DNA from: Lachnospiraceae bacterium
Lineage (GTDB): Bacteria; Bacillota; Clostridia; Lachnospirales; Lachnospiraceae
Direction: 5' to 3'
Assembly: GCA_902363675.1 (NCBI GenBank)
Contig: CABJAV010000017.1
Location: 1-64,000 of the forward strand
DNA length: 64,000 nucleotides
Shown in pieces: positions 18,252-28,143 of the stretch. Position numbers and translations under genes: made by a program. The notes beneath the pieces are model-generated. The model did no database searches. It was not told the DNA's origin and saw nothing but the letters and a program-made list of their open reading frames with translations. How positions within the stretch are numbered: the first letter of the stretch is position 1; every line of letters starts with the position of its first letter.

Positions 18252-18281
18252 ATGAGGGGCAAAATACCTTTTGACCCTCAT
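18252..18281 (-). terminator. Terminator after DUF3877 gene
   Basis: ATGAGGG-g-CAAAA (18252-18264) pairs with TTTTG-a-CCCTCAT (18269-18281), a 12-bp stem with one mismatch and a TACC loop. It lies 14 nt past the DUF3877 stop. The following minus-strand sequence TTTATGATT is only moderately U-rich. Confidence 0.5.
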
Positions 18282-18294
18282 ATCATAGAATAAT

Positions 18295-18828
18295 TTAAAA
18301 TTCAAAATCTGCATAATCTTCCGGCAGAAAGCGATGATAAATGATATGACATCCCTCATCCTTAAAACAATAATAATACGGGTCCTCTGTGTCATCTTCA
18401 AAATAAATCAGTTCATCAAATTCTCCATTGGCAATCGCTTCCCGGTGTATCTTCTTTTCCGTATGCAAAAAAAGTGCCCGGATGTCTTCCATGGTACAGC
18501 CATGCTTTCCCACAAGCGCAACAAGTTCTTTAATGAATTCCTTTTCGGGTGTATGAATATGCACATATTCACTTCCCTCGGGAGGAATGAAAAAGCAAAA
18601 TCGCTCCCCGCGATTACTGTAACGCACTTCACCAAGACGTTCTTTGGTATATGCAGTGAATCCCTTTAGCAACTCTGTCATCTCTTCTTCATTTCCATTC
18701 GTATCAAAGAAATGATTCAACGAACCAAGCGGGTAATACAGACGAATTTCTTCCTTACGATACCCAAGCTTTGCCTGTTCCTCCTTGATGACATCGATCA
18801 GACTGTTTTCCAGCTTCTGATAATCCAC
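18295..18828 (-). CDS. DUF3877 family protein
   Basis: A 177-residue soluble protein of the clostridial DUF3877 family, of unknown function. Recognisable blocks include YYPLGSLNHFF and GERFCFFIPPEGSEYVHIHT, and the C-terminus FLPEDYADFEF. Translation most likely starts at GTG 18828: AAGGAGG lies about 8 nt upstream and the codon begins one base after the CPBP protease stop. A longer reading from 18885 would overlap the protease gene and add unrelated residues. It is last in a run from the fol genes through HAD and CPBP. Confidence 0.8.
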   Translation of the reverse strand: MDYQKLENSLIDVIKEEQAKLGYRKEEIRLYYPLGSLNHFFDTNGNEEEMTELLKGFTAYTKERLGEVRYSNRGERFCFFIPPEGSEYVHIHTPEKEFIKELVALVGKHGCTMEDIRALFLHTEKKIHREAIANGEFDELIYFEDDTEDPYYYCFKDEGCHIIYHRFLPEDYADFEF

Positions 18829-18829
18829 A

Positions 18830-19639
18830 CTATGCCTCCTTTTCCTTCTGCAAATGCCAATACAATACAACAATTCCCACAACAAGCACGAGAACCGAAA
18901 TCACCCATGCGCTGATGCTTTTGTCCGTCATATTGGAAAAAAGTCCAAGTTCTGTGCGCAATACCGCAAGAAGATTGGCTGCCATATGACCAGCAATTGC
19001 AACATACACATGTCCTGCTTTTTCCATCAAAAATGCAAGAACGATTCCCAATAGAAATGCATAAATAAACTGTACAATATTAAAATGCAGTGCCGCAAAA
19101 ATAAGCGCAGACACCAATACAGCAGGAATCTTTGCCATCATGCCACGAATTCTTCCAAACAAAATGCCGCGGAAAACCATTTCCTCCAAAATCGGTGTAC
19201 AGATTGCCGAACTGAGAATTTCCAGTCCCAGCGTACTTCCATAAAATCCTGCATTCGCCTGCTGATATCCTTTTGACCACTCAACGAGCGGTGTCATGGA
19301 AATCAGATTATTCAATGCAAAGCTGATGCACAAAACAATGATTACCGAAAAGATAATATTTTTTATGCATCCCTCCGGCAGACTGCTTTTCTTTTTGACC
19401 TGATCACCGGATGATTTCACAACAGAAAAATCAAAATAATTTGCCGACCGGTAAAACGGCATCATAAATGGAATCGTAATCACAGTCGATACCAGCTGGC
19501 ACATAACAAAATGTTCATCATCGCTGCCAAGCAGCCACTGACATAACGACATCGCGATCAGTGCCACAGCATAATAGAAAAGAAGCGGATACGCCACATA
19601 CCAGATCTGTACGAATATGTTCTTTTTCTGTTTCATCAA
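18830..19639 (-). CDS. CPBP-family intramembrane glutamic endopeptidase
   Basis: A 269-residue membrane protein with about eight helices. The catalytic motif of CPBP (Abi/CAAX-like) proteases is present: ILEEMVFRGILFGRIR carries the EExxxR pair, and AALHFNIVQF supplies the second-motif His. Such proteins act in membrane-protein processing or bacteriocin self-immunity; the substrate here is unknown. The ATG pair at 19639 has GGGGAGGA upstream. It sits 15 nt after the HAD gene and directly before DUF3877, so it is co-transcribed. Confidence 0.85.
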   Translation of the reverse strand: MMKQKKNIFVQIWYVAYPLLFYYAVALIAMSLCQWLLGSDDEHFVMCQLVSTVITIPFMMPFYRSANYFDFSVVKSSGDQVKKKSSLPEGCIKNIIFSVIIVLCISFALNNLISMTPLVEWSKGYQQANAGFYGSTLGLEILSSAICTPILEEMVFRGILFGRIRGMMAKIPAVLVSALIFAALHFNIVQFIYAFLLGIVLAFLMEKAGHVYVAIAGHMAANLLAVLRTELGLFSNMTDKSISAWVISVLVLVVGIVVLYWHLQKEKEA

Positions 19640-19654
19640 TACAAATCCTCCCCT

Positions 19655-20308
19655 TTATGAACAATGTTTTTCAATAATGCTCTGCAAATCCTTCATGTCA
19701 TCACAAACATCCACTGCCCCGGCCGCCAGCATCTTACCGACATCTCCAAAGCCAAAGCTTACTGCATAACATGGGATTCCTACCTGATTTGCGCCTTCCA
19801 CATCAAACATTGTATCACCGATCAGACACATCTCATCCTTTGGAATGTCGCTCCAGCGACGCATCACTTCGTTTAATACTTCCTCTTTTTTATCGATTCT
19901 TCCATCAAAGGTGGCTCCTACCACATCGTCAAATAAATCCAGAATTCCAAAATGATCTAAGATTCGTTTGCAGGATTCTTCCGGCTTGGAAGATGCCATA
20001 CCGATCATGTATCCACTTTCTTTCAGCTTACGAATGCATGTCTCCACGCCCGGGAAAAGGCTGCATTCGAAAATGCCGATTTTGTTGTAACGTTCTCTGT
20101 ATACCTGCACTGCTTCATACGCCTTTTTTTCCGAAAAACCGTAGTGCGTCTGAAACGTCACGGACAAAGGCGGCCCGATAAAGAAATACAGCTTTTTTAA
20201 ATCGGTTTCTTCGATGCCGTAATGTGCCAGCGCATACTGTGCAGATTTTGTAATACCTTCCGAGGAATCAATAAGTGTTCCATCAAGATCAAATAATATT
20301 GCCTTCAA
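19655..20308 (-). CDS. HAD-family hydrolase (phosphoglycolate phosphatase/PpaX-like)
   Basis: A 217-residue HAD subfamily IA phosphatase. Motif I is ILFDLDGTLIDS (nucleophile Asp and acid/base Asp), motif II is the Ser in GMASSKPEES, motif III uses Lys in the same region, and motif IV is LIGDTMFDVEGA. The cap domain between motifs I and II is the small helical type, suiting small phosphomonoesters. Start chosen as TTG at 20308 with AGGAGA 8 nt upstream; the ATG at 20347 overlaps the folB-folK stop and has no good ribosome binding site. The substrate cannot be read from sequence. Confidence 0.85.
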   Translation of the reverse strand: MKAILFDLDGTLIDSSEGITKSAQYALAHYGIEETDLKKLYFFIGPPLSVTFQTHYGFSEKKAYEAVQVYRERYNKIGIFECSLFPGVETCIRKLKESGYMIGMASSKPEESCKRILDHFGILDLFDDVVGATFDGRIDKKEEVLNEVMRRWSDIPKDEMCLIGDTMFDVEGANQVGIPCYAVSFGFGDVGKMLAAGAVDVCDDMKDLQSIIEKHCS

Positions 20309-20347
20309 GTCTGTTCTCCTGTTTCTTTTTTCTGTCCCGCACAGCAT

Positions 20348-21172
20348 CTACTGTACGTTTTCTTCCAGCTCCTGCAGCATCTGGCTTACTGTGAGCCCAA
20401 GAACCGGATGTCTTTCATTCGGTGCAAGCTCCGCCAACGGCTGCAATACAAATGTGCGGTTTTGCATATCAACGTGAGGAATGATCAAATCGTCACTCTC
20501 ATACACCAGCTTGTCATAGAAAATAATGTCCAGATCAAGCGTGCGTGGACCCCAGTGAATCTTGCGCTCCCGGTTGGCATGTGCCTCGATCTTATGTAAA
20601 AGCACAAGAAGTTCCTCCGGGTCGAGAAGTGTCTCAAAAGAAACACATCCGTTGAGAAAATCCGGCTGTTCTACCGGACCATATGGTTTTGTGACAATCA
20701 GTGATGATTTCTTGCCCCCCCGGATATCCGGACAACTTTCCAGTTCCTTTAATCCATTTGTAATCAATTCACTGGAATCTCCCATGTTCGATCCGACTGC
20801 AACAAACGCCTTATGCCACTGTCTGGTCATGTTGACCGATACATCCGTAAACGGCAGTCCAATCGGTGCATGTGGTTTGCAAAGTTCAAGTTCTATCTTT
20901 TCCAGAGCGCAAAATTCCTGTAATACTGCATGGCACAGATGCTCCGCTGCTGCCTCGATCAGATCAAAGCTCTGCGCAGTAAATGTCTCTGTCATGAATG
21001 CACACACCTGTGCATAATTGATTGCATCATTCAAATCATCGGTCTTTCCCGGTTGTTTCATAGAATAGAAAAGACGGGCATTGATATAGAAATCCTGCCC
21101 ATTCTTTTTCTCCTCCGGAAGCACCCCGTGGTGTGCAAATATTTTTAATCCTGTAATTTTAATATAATCCAT
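20348..21172 (-). CDS. folK: Bifunctional dihydroneopterin aldolase / HPPK (FolB-FolK fusion)
   Basis: A 274-residue fusion of two consecutive folate enzymes. Residues 1-118 are dihydroneopterin aldolase (MDYIKITGLKIFAHHGVLPE, with the conserved Glu/His region). From about residue 122 the sequence is 6-hydroxymethyl-dihydropterin pyrophosphokinase (KAFVAVGSNMGDSS, and the ATP/Mg signature RKIHWGPRTLDLDIIFYD). Together they convert dihydroneopterin to the pyrophosphorylated pterin used by FolP next door. The start at 21172 has GGGAGGAG upstream; the 21196 ATG has not. Both active-site regions look intact. Confidence 0.93.
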   Translation of the reverse strand: MDYIKITGLKIFAHHGVLPEEKKNGQDFYINARLFYSMKQPGKTDDLNDAINYAQVCAFMTETFTAQSFDLIEAAAEHLCHAVLQEFCALEKIELELCKPHAPIGLPFTDVSVNMTRQWHKAFVAVGSNMGDSSELITNGLKELESCPDIRGGKKSSLIVTKPYGPVEQPDFLNGCVSFETLLDPEELLVLLHKIEAHANRERKIHWGPRTLDLDIIFYDKLVYESDDLIIPHVDMQNRTFVLQPLAELAPNERHPVLGLTVSQMLQELEENVQ

Positions 21173-21203
21173 TCGTGCTCCTCCCGCATTGAACATCAGC
21201 CTT

Positions 21204-22025
21204 TTACGATTGCTTTCGGCAAATTGCCTGTGTCATACGGATTGCACGCATATTTTCTTTTACATCATGTACACGTACAAAAGCGCATCCCTGCTGCACA
21301 CCAAACACAGTTGTAACCAGTGTGCCTTCCACACGCTCATCTTTTGTTGTATCAAGTGTCAGACCTATCACTGATTTTCTGGAAGTTCCAAGAAGAACCG
21401 GATAACCAAGTTCATGCAGTCTTCCTACTTTCTGGATTGCTTCGAGATTGTTCTCATAGGACTTTGCAAAACCGACACCCGGATCAAGCATGATCTTATC
21501 ATCCGCAATCCCGGCCTCTTTTGCCAACTGTATGGTTTCCCGCAGATCAGCAAGCATATCATCCATAAAACTGGTGTACTCCATATTGTCACGATTGTGC
21601 ATCAGACAGCAGGCCACACCCGCATCCGCAATGACTTTCGCCATGTTTTTGTCGTATTTTAATCCCCAGATATCATTTACCAGATCCGCACCTGCTGCGA
21701 TCGCTGCTTTTGCAACTTTGCTTTTATACGTATCAATAGATACCGGAATATCAAACTTTTCTTTGATTGCACGAATGACCGGCACAACGCGTCCGATTTC
21801 TTCCTCATCCGAAATCAATGTATACCCCGTATACCCCGGACGTGTGGATTCCCCACCAACATCAATAATCGTGGCACCTTCCTTTATCATTTCCTCTGTA
21901 TGGGCAAGTGCTGCTTCCAGATTGTTGAATTTTCCGCCATCCGAAAAAGAATCCGGAGTCACATTCAATATTCCCATCACATAAGTGTCATTATTCACAT
22001 CAAATTCTCTGTTGCCGATCTTCAT
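21204..22025 (-). CDS. folP: Dihydropteroate synthase
   Basis: A 273-residue TIM-barrel enzyme joining the pterin pyrophosphate to p-aminobenzoate. The first signature MGILNVTPDSFSDGG is at residues 17-31, and GATIIDVGGESTRPGYTG forms the second. LMHNRD and LDPGVGFAK give further pterin-binding elements, and LGTSRKS the Lys/Ser loop. An AAAGGA site precedes the ATG. It lies between folE and folB-folK in the same order as the pathway cluster and is the sulfonamide target. Confidence 0.95.
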   Translation of the reverse strand: MKIGNREFDVNNDTYVMGILNVTPDSFSDGGKFNNLEAALAHTEEMIKEGATIIDVGGESTRPGYTGYTLISDEEEIGRVVPVIRAIKEKFDIPVSIDTYKSKVAKAAIAAGADLVNDIWGLKYDKNMAKVIADAGVACCLMHNRDNMEYTSFMDDMLADLRETIQLAKEAGIADDKIMLDPGVGFAKSYENNLEAIQKVGRLHELGYPVLLGTSRKSVIGLTLDTTKDERVEGTLVTTVFGVQQGCAFVRVHDVKENMRAIRMTQAICRKQS

Positions 22026-22051
22026 TTCTGCAATCCTTTCTGGTGCTGTTT

Positions 22052-22606
22052 CTAGTTTTTCACAAGGTCAAAAAAGCGGTTGCACAATGCATCCTGTTCT
22101 GTAAAAATGCCGCGGGTCGCAAAAGTTACCGTCTTGCTTCCCGGCTTCTTGATTCCACGCATCGTCATGCACATATGCTCTGCTTCGATCATAACGATTG
22201 CGCCCTTTGGTTTCAAATGTTCCATCATCGCATCTGCAATCTGTCCCGTCATACGCTCCTGGATCTGTGGCCGTCTGGCATATACTTCTACCGTACGTGC
22301 AAGCTTGCTGATCCCGACTACCTCTCCGTCTGGAATGTAGGCCACATGGGCTTTCCCGTAAAAAGGCAACAGATGGTGCTCACACATGGAATAAAATGTG
22401 ATATCTTTCTCGATCACCATCTCATTGTTGTCTACATGAAATCTTTTTGCAAGATGTTCCCCTGCATCAGCGGTAAGTCCTGCAAATATTTCCTCATACA
22501 TACGCGCGATACGGTCCGGTGTCTCTAAAAGTCCCTCACGGGATACATCTTCCCCGACACCCTCGAGTATTAATTTCACGCCCTGCTTTATCTTATCTTT
22601 ATCCAT
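22052..22606 (-). CDS. folE: GTP cyclohydrolase I
   Basis: A 184-residue zinc enzyme catalysing the first step of folate synthesis, GTP to 7,8-dihydroneopterin triphosphate. The Zn/active-site block [18 protein letters not shown] is intact, followed by [20 protein letters not shown] and the GVMTMRG-like [10 protein letters not shown]. The start at 22606 has AGGAAA upstream and gives the usual family length; the first eight bases overlap the end of folC, so the two are coupled. Confidence 0.94.
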   Translation of the reverse strand: MDKDKIKQGVKLILEGVGEDVSREGLLETPDRIARMYEEIFAGLTADAGEHLAKRFHVDNNEMVIEKDITFYSMCEHHLLPFYGKAHVAYIPDGEVVGISKLARTVEVYARRPQIQERMTGQIADAMMEHLKPKGAIVMIEAEHMCMTMRGIKKPGSKTVTFATRGIFTEQDALCNRFFDLVKN

Positions 22607-23948
22607 CTTTTTTCCTATTCTGCTTCTTGTATGCGTTACGCAACTGTCCCAGATAGGACAGCGAACCAAATGCAAGCACCGGTTCTTCGTGTTCCAACGC
22701 AAAACTTAATGCCTGTTCCACGGAAGAAGCCTCAGTTACATGTTCATAATATGTTCTCGCCTCAGCGGCCAGTGCTTTTGCACTCAATGCCCTTGTATTG
22801 TCCGGTGTAACCGTATACACACGGCAGGCATACGGGCTCATAAGCCGGAGCATCTTATCATGCTCCTTGTCCGCCAGCACTCCTATTATATAAGTTAATT
22901 TTGTATTTGTAAAACAATTTTCTATGGTTGCTGCCAATTCCTTTGCCGCATCCTCGTTATGCGCTCCATCGATCACAAAAAGCGGATTCGTTCCAAGGAC
23001 TTCAAACCGTCCCGGCCAACTGGCATCCGCAATCCCCTTCTGAATCAAAGCCAGAATTTCCTCGCGTTGCGTTTCTGTCGCAGAATCATTTGCTTTCACT
23101 TTTGGAAAAAGTTGGAATGCCACATTTGCAGCCAGTGCTGCATTTCGCATCTGATAATGTCCGGACATCGACGTAGTCAGTTCACAAACAGTATGTTCTT
23201 TTGCGTTTCCTGTCTCCAGGCAACAGGAAAAGGCCATTGTCCCCGGCTTTTCTTCCCGAATCTGAAGTTTTTCTCCATCCACGAAGGTAATCCCTGCATG
23301 CTTCTCTTCTGCTGTTTTCTTTAGTACCTGTATAACCTCCGGCTTTTGCGGAGCGGAAAAGACCGGACAGTTTTCTTTTATAATTCCGGCTTTTACTGCT
23401 GCGATCTCTCCTAAAGTATTTCCAAGAAACTGCATATGATCCATGCTGATTGTTGTGATTACCGATGCCAGCGGATGTGTAATTAAATTGGTTGCATCTG
23501 TAGCACCGCCCATACCGGTCTCAAGCAATACGATATCCGGCTTTTTTTCATAAAACCAAAGAAAAGCGACTGCTGTCTCAATCTCAAATATGGTCGGACA
23601 TTCCTTTCCGGCAGATACCATAATGTCACAGGCATCCTTTACCTGTGACATTACCTTTGCATATTCACTTTCTGTTATGTTCTCTCCATTGTAAGTAAAT
23701 ACTTCAAGCGGATCAAATACCGCCGGAGACGTGTACCTTGCCACAGAAAGTCCCGCTGCACAAAAGATGGAAGCCAGATAGGCACCCACAGAGCCTTTTC
23801 CATTCGTTCCTGCAAGATGAATGATTGGAAGTGTCTGCTGCACATCGTTCAATTCACTCATCAGTGCACGAATACTTGCAAGTCCCAGAACGCTTCCGCT
23901 TTTGGAAGCTTCCTGTGCAAACCTGCGTGCCTGTGCATATGTCATCAT
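22599..23948 (-). CDS. folC: Folylpolyglutamate synthase / dihydrofolate synthase
   Basis: A 449-residue Mur-ligase-family enzyme adding glutamate to folates. The ATP loop [18 protein letters not shown] is near residue 44, the Mg/His block [13 protein letters not shown] near residue 142, and [15 protein letters not shown] near residue 305. Length is normal. It begins 2 nt after the stop of the topoisomerase A-subunit gene, within that transcript, and overlaps folE at its end. Confidence 0.94.
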   Translation of the reverse strand: MMTYAQARRFAQEASKSGSVLGLASIRALMSELNDVQQTLPIIHLAGTNGKGSVGAYLASIFCAAGLSVARYTSPAVFDPLEVFTYNGENITESEYAKVMSQVKDACDIMVSAGKECPTIFEIETAVAFLWFYEKKPDIVLLETGMGGATDATNLITHPLASVITTISMDHMQFLGNTLGEIAAVKAGIIKENCPVFSAPQKPEVIQVLKKTAEEKHAGITFVDGEKLQIREEKPGTMAFSCCLETGNAKEHTVCELTTSMSGHYQMRNAALAANVAFQLFPKVKANDSATETQREEILALIQKGIADASWPGRFEVLGTNPLFVIDGAHNEDAAKELAATIENCFTNTKLTYIIGVLADKEHDKMLRLMSPYACRVYTVTPDNTRALSAKALAAEARTYYEHVTEASSVEQALSFALEHEEPVLAFGSLSYLGQLRNAYKKQNRKKDG

Positions 23949-23949
23949 G

Positions 23950-26181
23950 TTACTTCTTTACTCCTTTCGTGTCGCGGTTTCCTACATGAAGACGTTGAAG
24001 TGCAATCATCTTATCTTTGACTTCCACTTCCTTCGTCTCTCCTTCGTGAAGAACATAGATATGTTTCAATTCATCGCCTGCACCAAGCTTCATGCCCCGG
24101 ACTCCCACAGCCATCTTTTTCTTCTGTGGAATCTGTCCACAGTCAATGCGCAGGAACATATCCTTTGCAGATGCCATAACAAGCGTTTCATCCCCATCTA
24201 ATACCTGCACGGTAAGAACCTCATCCTCATCCATAAGTTTTGTTGCCGCAGTCGTTTTCTTTGCTACCACAAACTCTGCTCCGTCCACCACTTTTAACAT
24301 GGACTGTTTCGTTCCAAAAAGCACTTTGCTGCAGCTTACATGTGCAAGGCTTGTAATATATACAAAATTTTCTTCCTTACTGTCATAATTGCAGACATTA
24401 TCGATTGGTGTCCCCTTATCCCGGAACTTGCCATATGGAAGATCTAACACTTTCAGTAGATGCAACTGTCCCTTGTCGGTAAAAATACAGATCTTATCGG
24501 TATTCTTACATTTAAAAATGCATCGGTTCTCGGCATCCGCAGTCTCCTTATTCCTTTCATATACGGAGACATCCACGGTCTTTGCATATCCAAAACGATC
24601 CATCAGGAATACAACATCCTGCTCTTTGATCTGTTTTGCCACAACAACAGCTTCCTTGAGGTTGTCAATCACCGTTTTTCTTTCTTTGCCGTATGCTTTC
24701 TTGAATGCCTGCAATTCCTTAATAATAACCTTTGCCATAGACGAACGATGTTCGAGAATATCCTGATATTTATTGATATTGGCTAATGTCTCATCATGCT
24801 CTTTCATCAATGCTTCAATTTCCAGACCAATCAGCTTGTACAGACGCATCTCAAGGATTGCCTGTGCCTGACGCTCTGTAAAATTCAACTGCTGTGCCAT
24901 AACTTTGGATGCCGGATTCTTAAATGTAATATTATCTGTATTTCCTTCTGTCAGACAGGCCTTCGCATCTTTAATGTTACGGCTTCCACGCAGGATTTCA
25001 ATGATCAGATCGATAACGTTACATGCGCGGATCAGGCCTTCCTGAATTTCCTTGCGGTCCAACTCCTTTTGTAACAGCGTGTTGTATTTTCTCGTTGCAA
25101 TCTCATACTGGAACTTCACATGATGGCGGATAATCGGTACGATTCCCATCGTCTCCGGTCTACCATCAGCGACCGCTAACATATTGACACCAAACGTATC
25201 TTCCAGCTTTGTCTTTTTATAAAGGAGATTCTCCAAAGCGTCAATATCTGCGCCCTTTTTCAAATCCAGAACAATACGGATACCTTCTTTGGAAGACTGG
25301 TTCGTAATATCCACGATATCGCTTGTCGCCTTCGTCTCTACCAGATTGTAGACATCATTTAAGAATTTACCAATGTTTGCACCAATCATGGTGTATGGAA
25401 TCTCCGTGATGACCAGACGTTCTTTTCCGCCTTTTTGTTTCTCCACTTCGACTTTCCCGCGGATTTTGATTTTACCCATACCGGATTCGTAAATTGCCGC
25501 AAGATCGTCCTTATTTGCAACAATGCCTCCGGTTGGAAAATCAGGTCCCGGTATATACTGCATCATTTCAGCGGTCGTAATATCCGGGTTTTTCATATAG
25601 GCAATCACACCATCTATCACCTCGCCAAAATTGTGTGGTGGAATAGAAGTTGCCATACCAACAGCAATACCTTCCGCTCCATTGATCAGAAGATTCGGTA
25701 CCTTTACCGGAAGCACGACAGGTTCTTTTTCCGTCTCATCGAAGTTTGGCATAAAATCCACAACATCTTTGTCGAGATCCGCCAGATACGCTTCCTGTGT
25801 CACACGCTGTAAACGCGCCTCGGTGTATCGCATGGCAGCGGCACCATCGCCCTCGATAGAACCAAAGTTTCCATGTCCATCGATCAAAGGCAGTCCCTTT
25901 TTGAAATCCTGTGCCATCACAACAAGTGCGTCATAAATGGAAGAATCTCCATGCGGATGATATTTACCCATGGTATCACCAACAATACGCGCACTCTTTC
26001 GATAAGGCTTATCGTAACGAATTCCCAGTTCATACATATCATAGAGGGTACGTCTCTGTACCGGTTTGAGTCCATCACGCACATCCGGAAGCGCACGGGA
26101 TATAATAACGCTCATGGCATAATCAATATATGACTTCTGCATCAACTCCGAATATTCGGTCTGTATGATACTCTGTTCCAT
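23950..26181 (-). CDS. parC: Type IIA DNA topoisomerase subunit A (topo IV ParC-like)
   Basis: A 743-residue DNA-cleaving subunit. The N-terminus SRALPDVRDGLKPVQRRTLY contains the Q-R-R seen in ParC rather than the H-R-R of GyrA. The catalytic tyrosine lies in AMRYTEARLQRV and the quinolone region is YHPHGDSSIYDALVVMAQ. The C-terminal beta-pinwheel lacks the QRRGGKG GyrA box (the corresponding stretch is GQIPQKKKMAVGVRG), and length is short for GyrA. It is therefore read as a topo IV-like or second gyrase-family A subunit for decatenation or relaxation. It pairs with the B subunit 36 nt upstream. Calling it GyrA remains possible. Confidence 0.85.
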   Translation of the reverse strand: MEQSIIQTEYSELMQKSYIDYAMSVIISRALPDVRDGLKPVQRRTLYDMYELGIRYDKPYRKSARIVGDTMGKYHPHGDSSIYDALVVMAQDFKKGLPLIDGHGNFGSIEGDGAAAMRYTEARLQRVTQEAYLADLDKDVVDFMPNFDETEKEPVVLPVKVPNLLINGAEGIAVGMATSIPPHNFGEVIDGVIAYMKNPDITTAEMMQYIPGPDFPTGGIVANKDDLAAIYESGMGKIKIRGKVEVEKQKGGKERLVITEIPYTMIGANIGKFLNDVYNLVETKATSDIVDITNQSSKEGIRIVLDLKKGADIDALENLLYKKTKLEDTFGVNMLAVADGRPETMGIVPIIRHHVKFQYEIATRKYNTLLQKELDRKEIQEGLIRACNVIDLIIEILRGSRNIKDAKACLTEGNTDNITFKNPASKVMAQQLNFTERQAQAILEMRLYKLIGLEIEALMKEHDETLANINKYQDILEHRSSMAKVIIKELQAFKKAYGKERKTVIDNLKEAVVVAKQIKEQDVVFLMDRFGYAKTVDVSVYERNKETADAENRCIFKCKNTDKICIFTDKGQLHLLKVLDLPYGKFRDKGTPIDNVCNYDSKEENFVYITSLAHVSCSKVLFGTKQSMLKVVDGAEFVVAKKTTAATKLMDEDEVLTVQVLDGDETLVMASAKDMFLRIDCGQIPQKKKMAVGVRGMKLGAGDELKHIYVLHEGETKEVEVKDKMIALQRLHVGNRDTKGVKK

Positions 26182-26217
26182 AATTAGTTCCTCTCTTTAT
26201 ATTCTATTTTGCAAATT

Positions 26218-28131
26218 CTATATGTCGAGTTGTGCATCATTTGCATGCTCATAAATAAATGCCTTACGAGGTGGCACATCCGTTCCCATCAGCATCGCCG
26301 TAACATCGGAAGCCATTCTTCCATCTTCAATTTCGACTCGTTTCATCATACGGGTCTCCGGATTTAATGTAGTTTCCCAAAGCTGGTCTGCATCCATCTC
26401 GCCAAGACCTTTGTATCTTTGCAGTGTAAAGTTTCCGGTATGTGTTCTGCGGTATTTATCCAAAGCCGCATCATCATACAGATATTCTTCTTTTCCTTTG
26501 GACGGAATCACTTTATACAGAGGTGGCATCGCCACATAGACATGTCCCTCAAAAATGAGTTCCGGCATAAATCGATAAAATAGTGTCAGAAGAAGCGTAG
26601 AAATATGGGCACCATCTACATCGGCATCTGCCATGATAATGATCTTGTCATAACGCAGCTTTGTAATGTCGAAATCATTTCCGTATCCTTCCGAAAATCC
26701 ACAGCCAAAAGCATTAATCATCGTCTTGATTTCCGCGTTTGCCAATACTTTGTCAATACTTGCTTTCTCAACATTTAAAATCTTACCGCGGATAGGCATG
26801 ATTGCCTGATACATACGGTTTCTTGCCATCTTTGCCGAACCACCGGCAGAATCTCCCTCGACGATAAATATTTCGCACTTGGAGGCATCGCGGCTCTCAC
26901 AGTTGGAAAGCTTTCCGTTGGAATCAAAGGAAAATTTCTGCTTGGTCAGCAGATTGGTTCTTGCTTTTTCCTCTGCTTTACGGATTTTGGCGGCTTTCTC
27001 CGCGCAGCCGATCACCGTCTTTAATGTTTCTAAGTTCTTGTCAAAATACAACGGAACTTCATCACTTGTGACTTTTGCCGTTGCACGGTTTGCATCCTGA
27101 TTATCAAGCTTTGTTTTTGTCTGTCCCTCAAATCGTGGATCCGGATGCTTGATTGAAATGACTGCAGTCATTCCATTACGAACGTCTGCTCCGTTAAAAT
27201 TCGCGTCTTTATCCTTTAAAATACCAAGTTCTCTGGCATAGGAATTAATAATCGTTGTAAACGCTGTCTTAAAACCGGTCAGATGTGCTCCGCCCTCGGA
27301 ATTATAAATATTATTACAAAAGCCCATTATATTCTCATGAAATTCGCTTGTATACTGAAAAGCGACTTCTACCGCAATGTCCTCACTCTCGCCTTTAAAA
27401 TAGATGACATCATGAAGTGTTTCAATATTACTGTTCAGATCCTTTACAAATCCAACAATTCCATCCGGTTCATGAAATTCAATATGCTCTACTTCCGGTT
27501 TTCTCCGGTCTTCATAGATTATGGTAAGTGCTGGATTCAAGTATGCCGTCTCGTGCATACGGCTTTTGACATCTTCTTCCTTAAACCGTGTCTTTTCAAA
27601 AATTTCCGGATCCGGAAGAAAATTAATCTTAGTTCCTGTCTTTTTTGTCTTACCCAGTTTCGGAAGAAGGCCGTTTTCCAATTCGATTACCGGAACGCCC
27701 TTCTCATAGCGGTCATGATGAATATATCCCTCACGGCTGATCTGCACATCCATATAAGTAGACAATGCATTCACGACCGAAGAACCGACACCATGCAGAC
27801 CACCGCTTGTCTTGTATGCGTTATTATCAAATTTTCCGCCTGCATGAAGGGTGGAAAATACGACACGGGCTGCCGATACGCCTTTTGCATGCATTCCAAC
27901 CGGAATTCCTCGTCCATTATCCTCAACCGTGCAGGAACCATCCGCCTCAAGCGTTACCCAGATCGTATCACACACACCAGCCAGATGCTCATCCACCGAG
28001 TTGTCTACAATCTCATAGATCAAATGATTCAATCCTTTGGTCGTAACACTTCCGATATACATTCCCGGGCGCTTACGAACGGCCTCTAATCCTTCCAGTA
28101 CCGCAATACTGCTTGCATCATATCCTGCCAT
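26218..28131 (-). CDS. parE: Type IIA DNA topoisomerase subunit B (topo IV ParE-like)
   Basis: A 637-residue ATPase subunit. The GHKL ATP site is seen in YEIVDNSVDEHLAG, NGRGIPVG and GLHGVGSSVVNALS. The transducer Lys is in the QTKTKLDN motif (QTKTKLDN, where gyrase also has it), and the TOPRIM domain has IVEGDSAGGSAK and MADADVDGAHI. No large gyrase-type insert is present. It is paired with the ParC-like gene and distant from any dnaA/recF neighbourhood, which supports the topo IV-like reading. It follows the PucR-type regulator by 12 nt. Confidence 0.85.
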   Translation of the reverse strand: MAGYDASSIAVLEGLEAVRKRPGMYIGSVTTKGLNHLIYEIVDNSVDEHLAGVCDTIWVTLEADGSCTVEDNGRGIPVGMHAKGVSAARVVFSTLHAGGKFDNNAYKTSGGLHGVGSSVVNALSTYMDVQISREGYIHHDRYEKGVPVIELENGLLPKLGKTKKTGTKINFLPDPEIFEKTRFKEEDVKSRMHETAYLNPALTIIYEDRRKPEVEHIEFHEPDGIVGFVKDLNSNIETLHDVIYFKGESEDIAVEVAFQYTSEFHENIMGFCNNIYNSEGGAHLTGFKTAFTTIINSYARELGILKDKDANFNGADVRNGMTAVISIKHPDPRFEGQTKTKLDNQDANRATAKVTSDEVPLYFDKNLETLKTVIGCAEKAAKIRKAEEKARTNLLTKQKFSFDSNGKLSNCESRDASKCEIFIVEGDSAGGSAKMARNRMYQAIMPIRGKILNVEKASIDKVLANAEIKTMINAFGCGFSEGYGNDFDITKLRYDKIIIMADADVDGAHISTLLLTLFYRFMPELIFEGHVYVAMPPLYKVIPSKGKEEYLYDDAALDKYRRTHTGNFTLQRYKGLGEMDADQLWETTLNPETRMMKRVEIEDGRMASDVTAMLMGTDVPPRKAFIYEHANDAQLDI

Positions 28132-28143
28132 GTTTCCTACTCC

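Noticed and set aside
18885..18885. ATG start at 18885 for the DUF3877 gene
   Set aside because: It overlaps the protease gene and has no ribosome binding site; GTG 18828 has AAGGAGG at good distance.
23950..28131. Calling the pair gyrA-gyrB outright
   Set aside because: No GyrA box and a Q-R-R instead of H-R-R; however the distinction is not certain without a tree, so the name is hedged.
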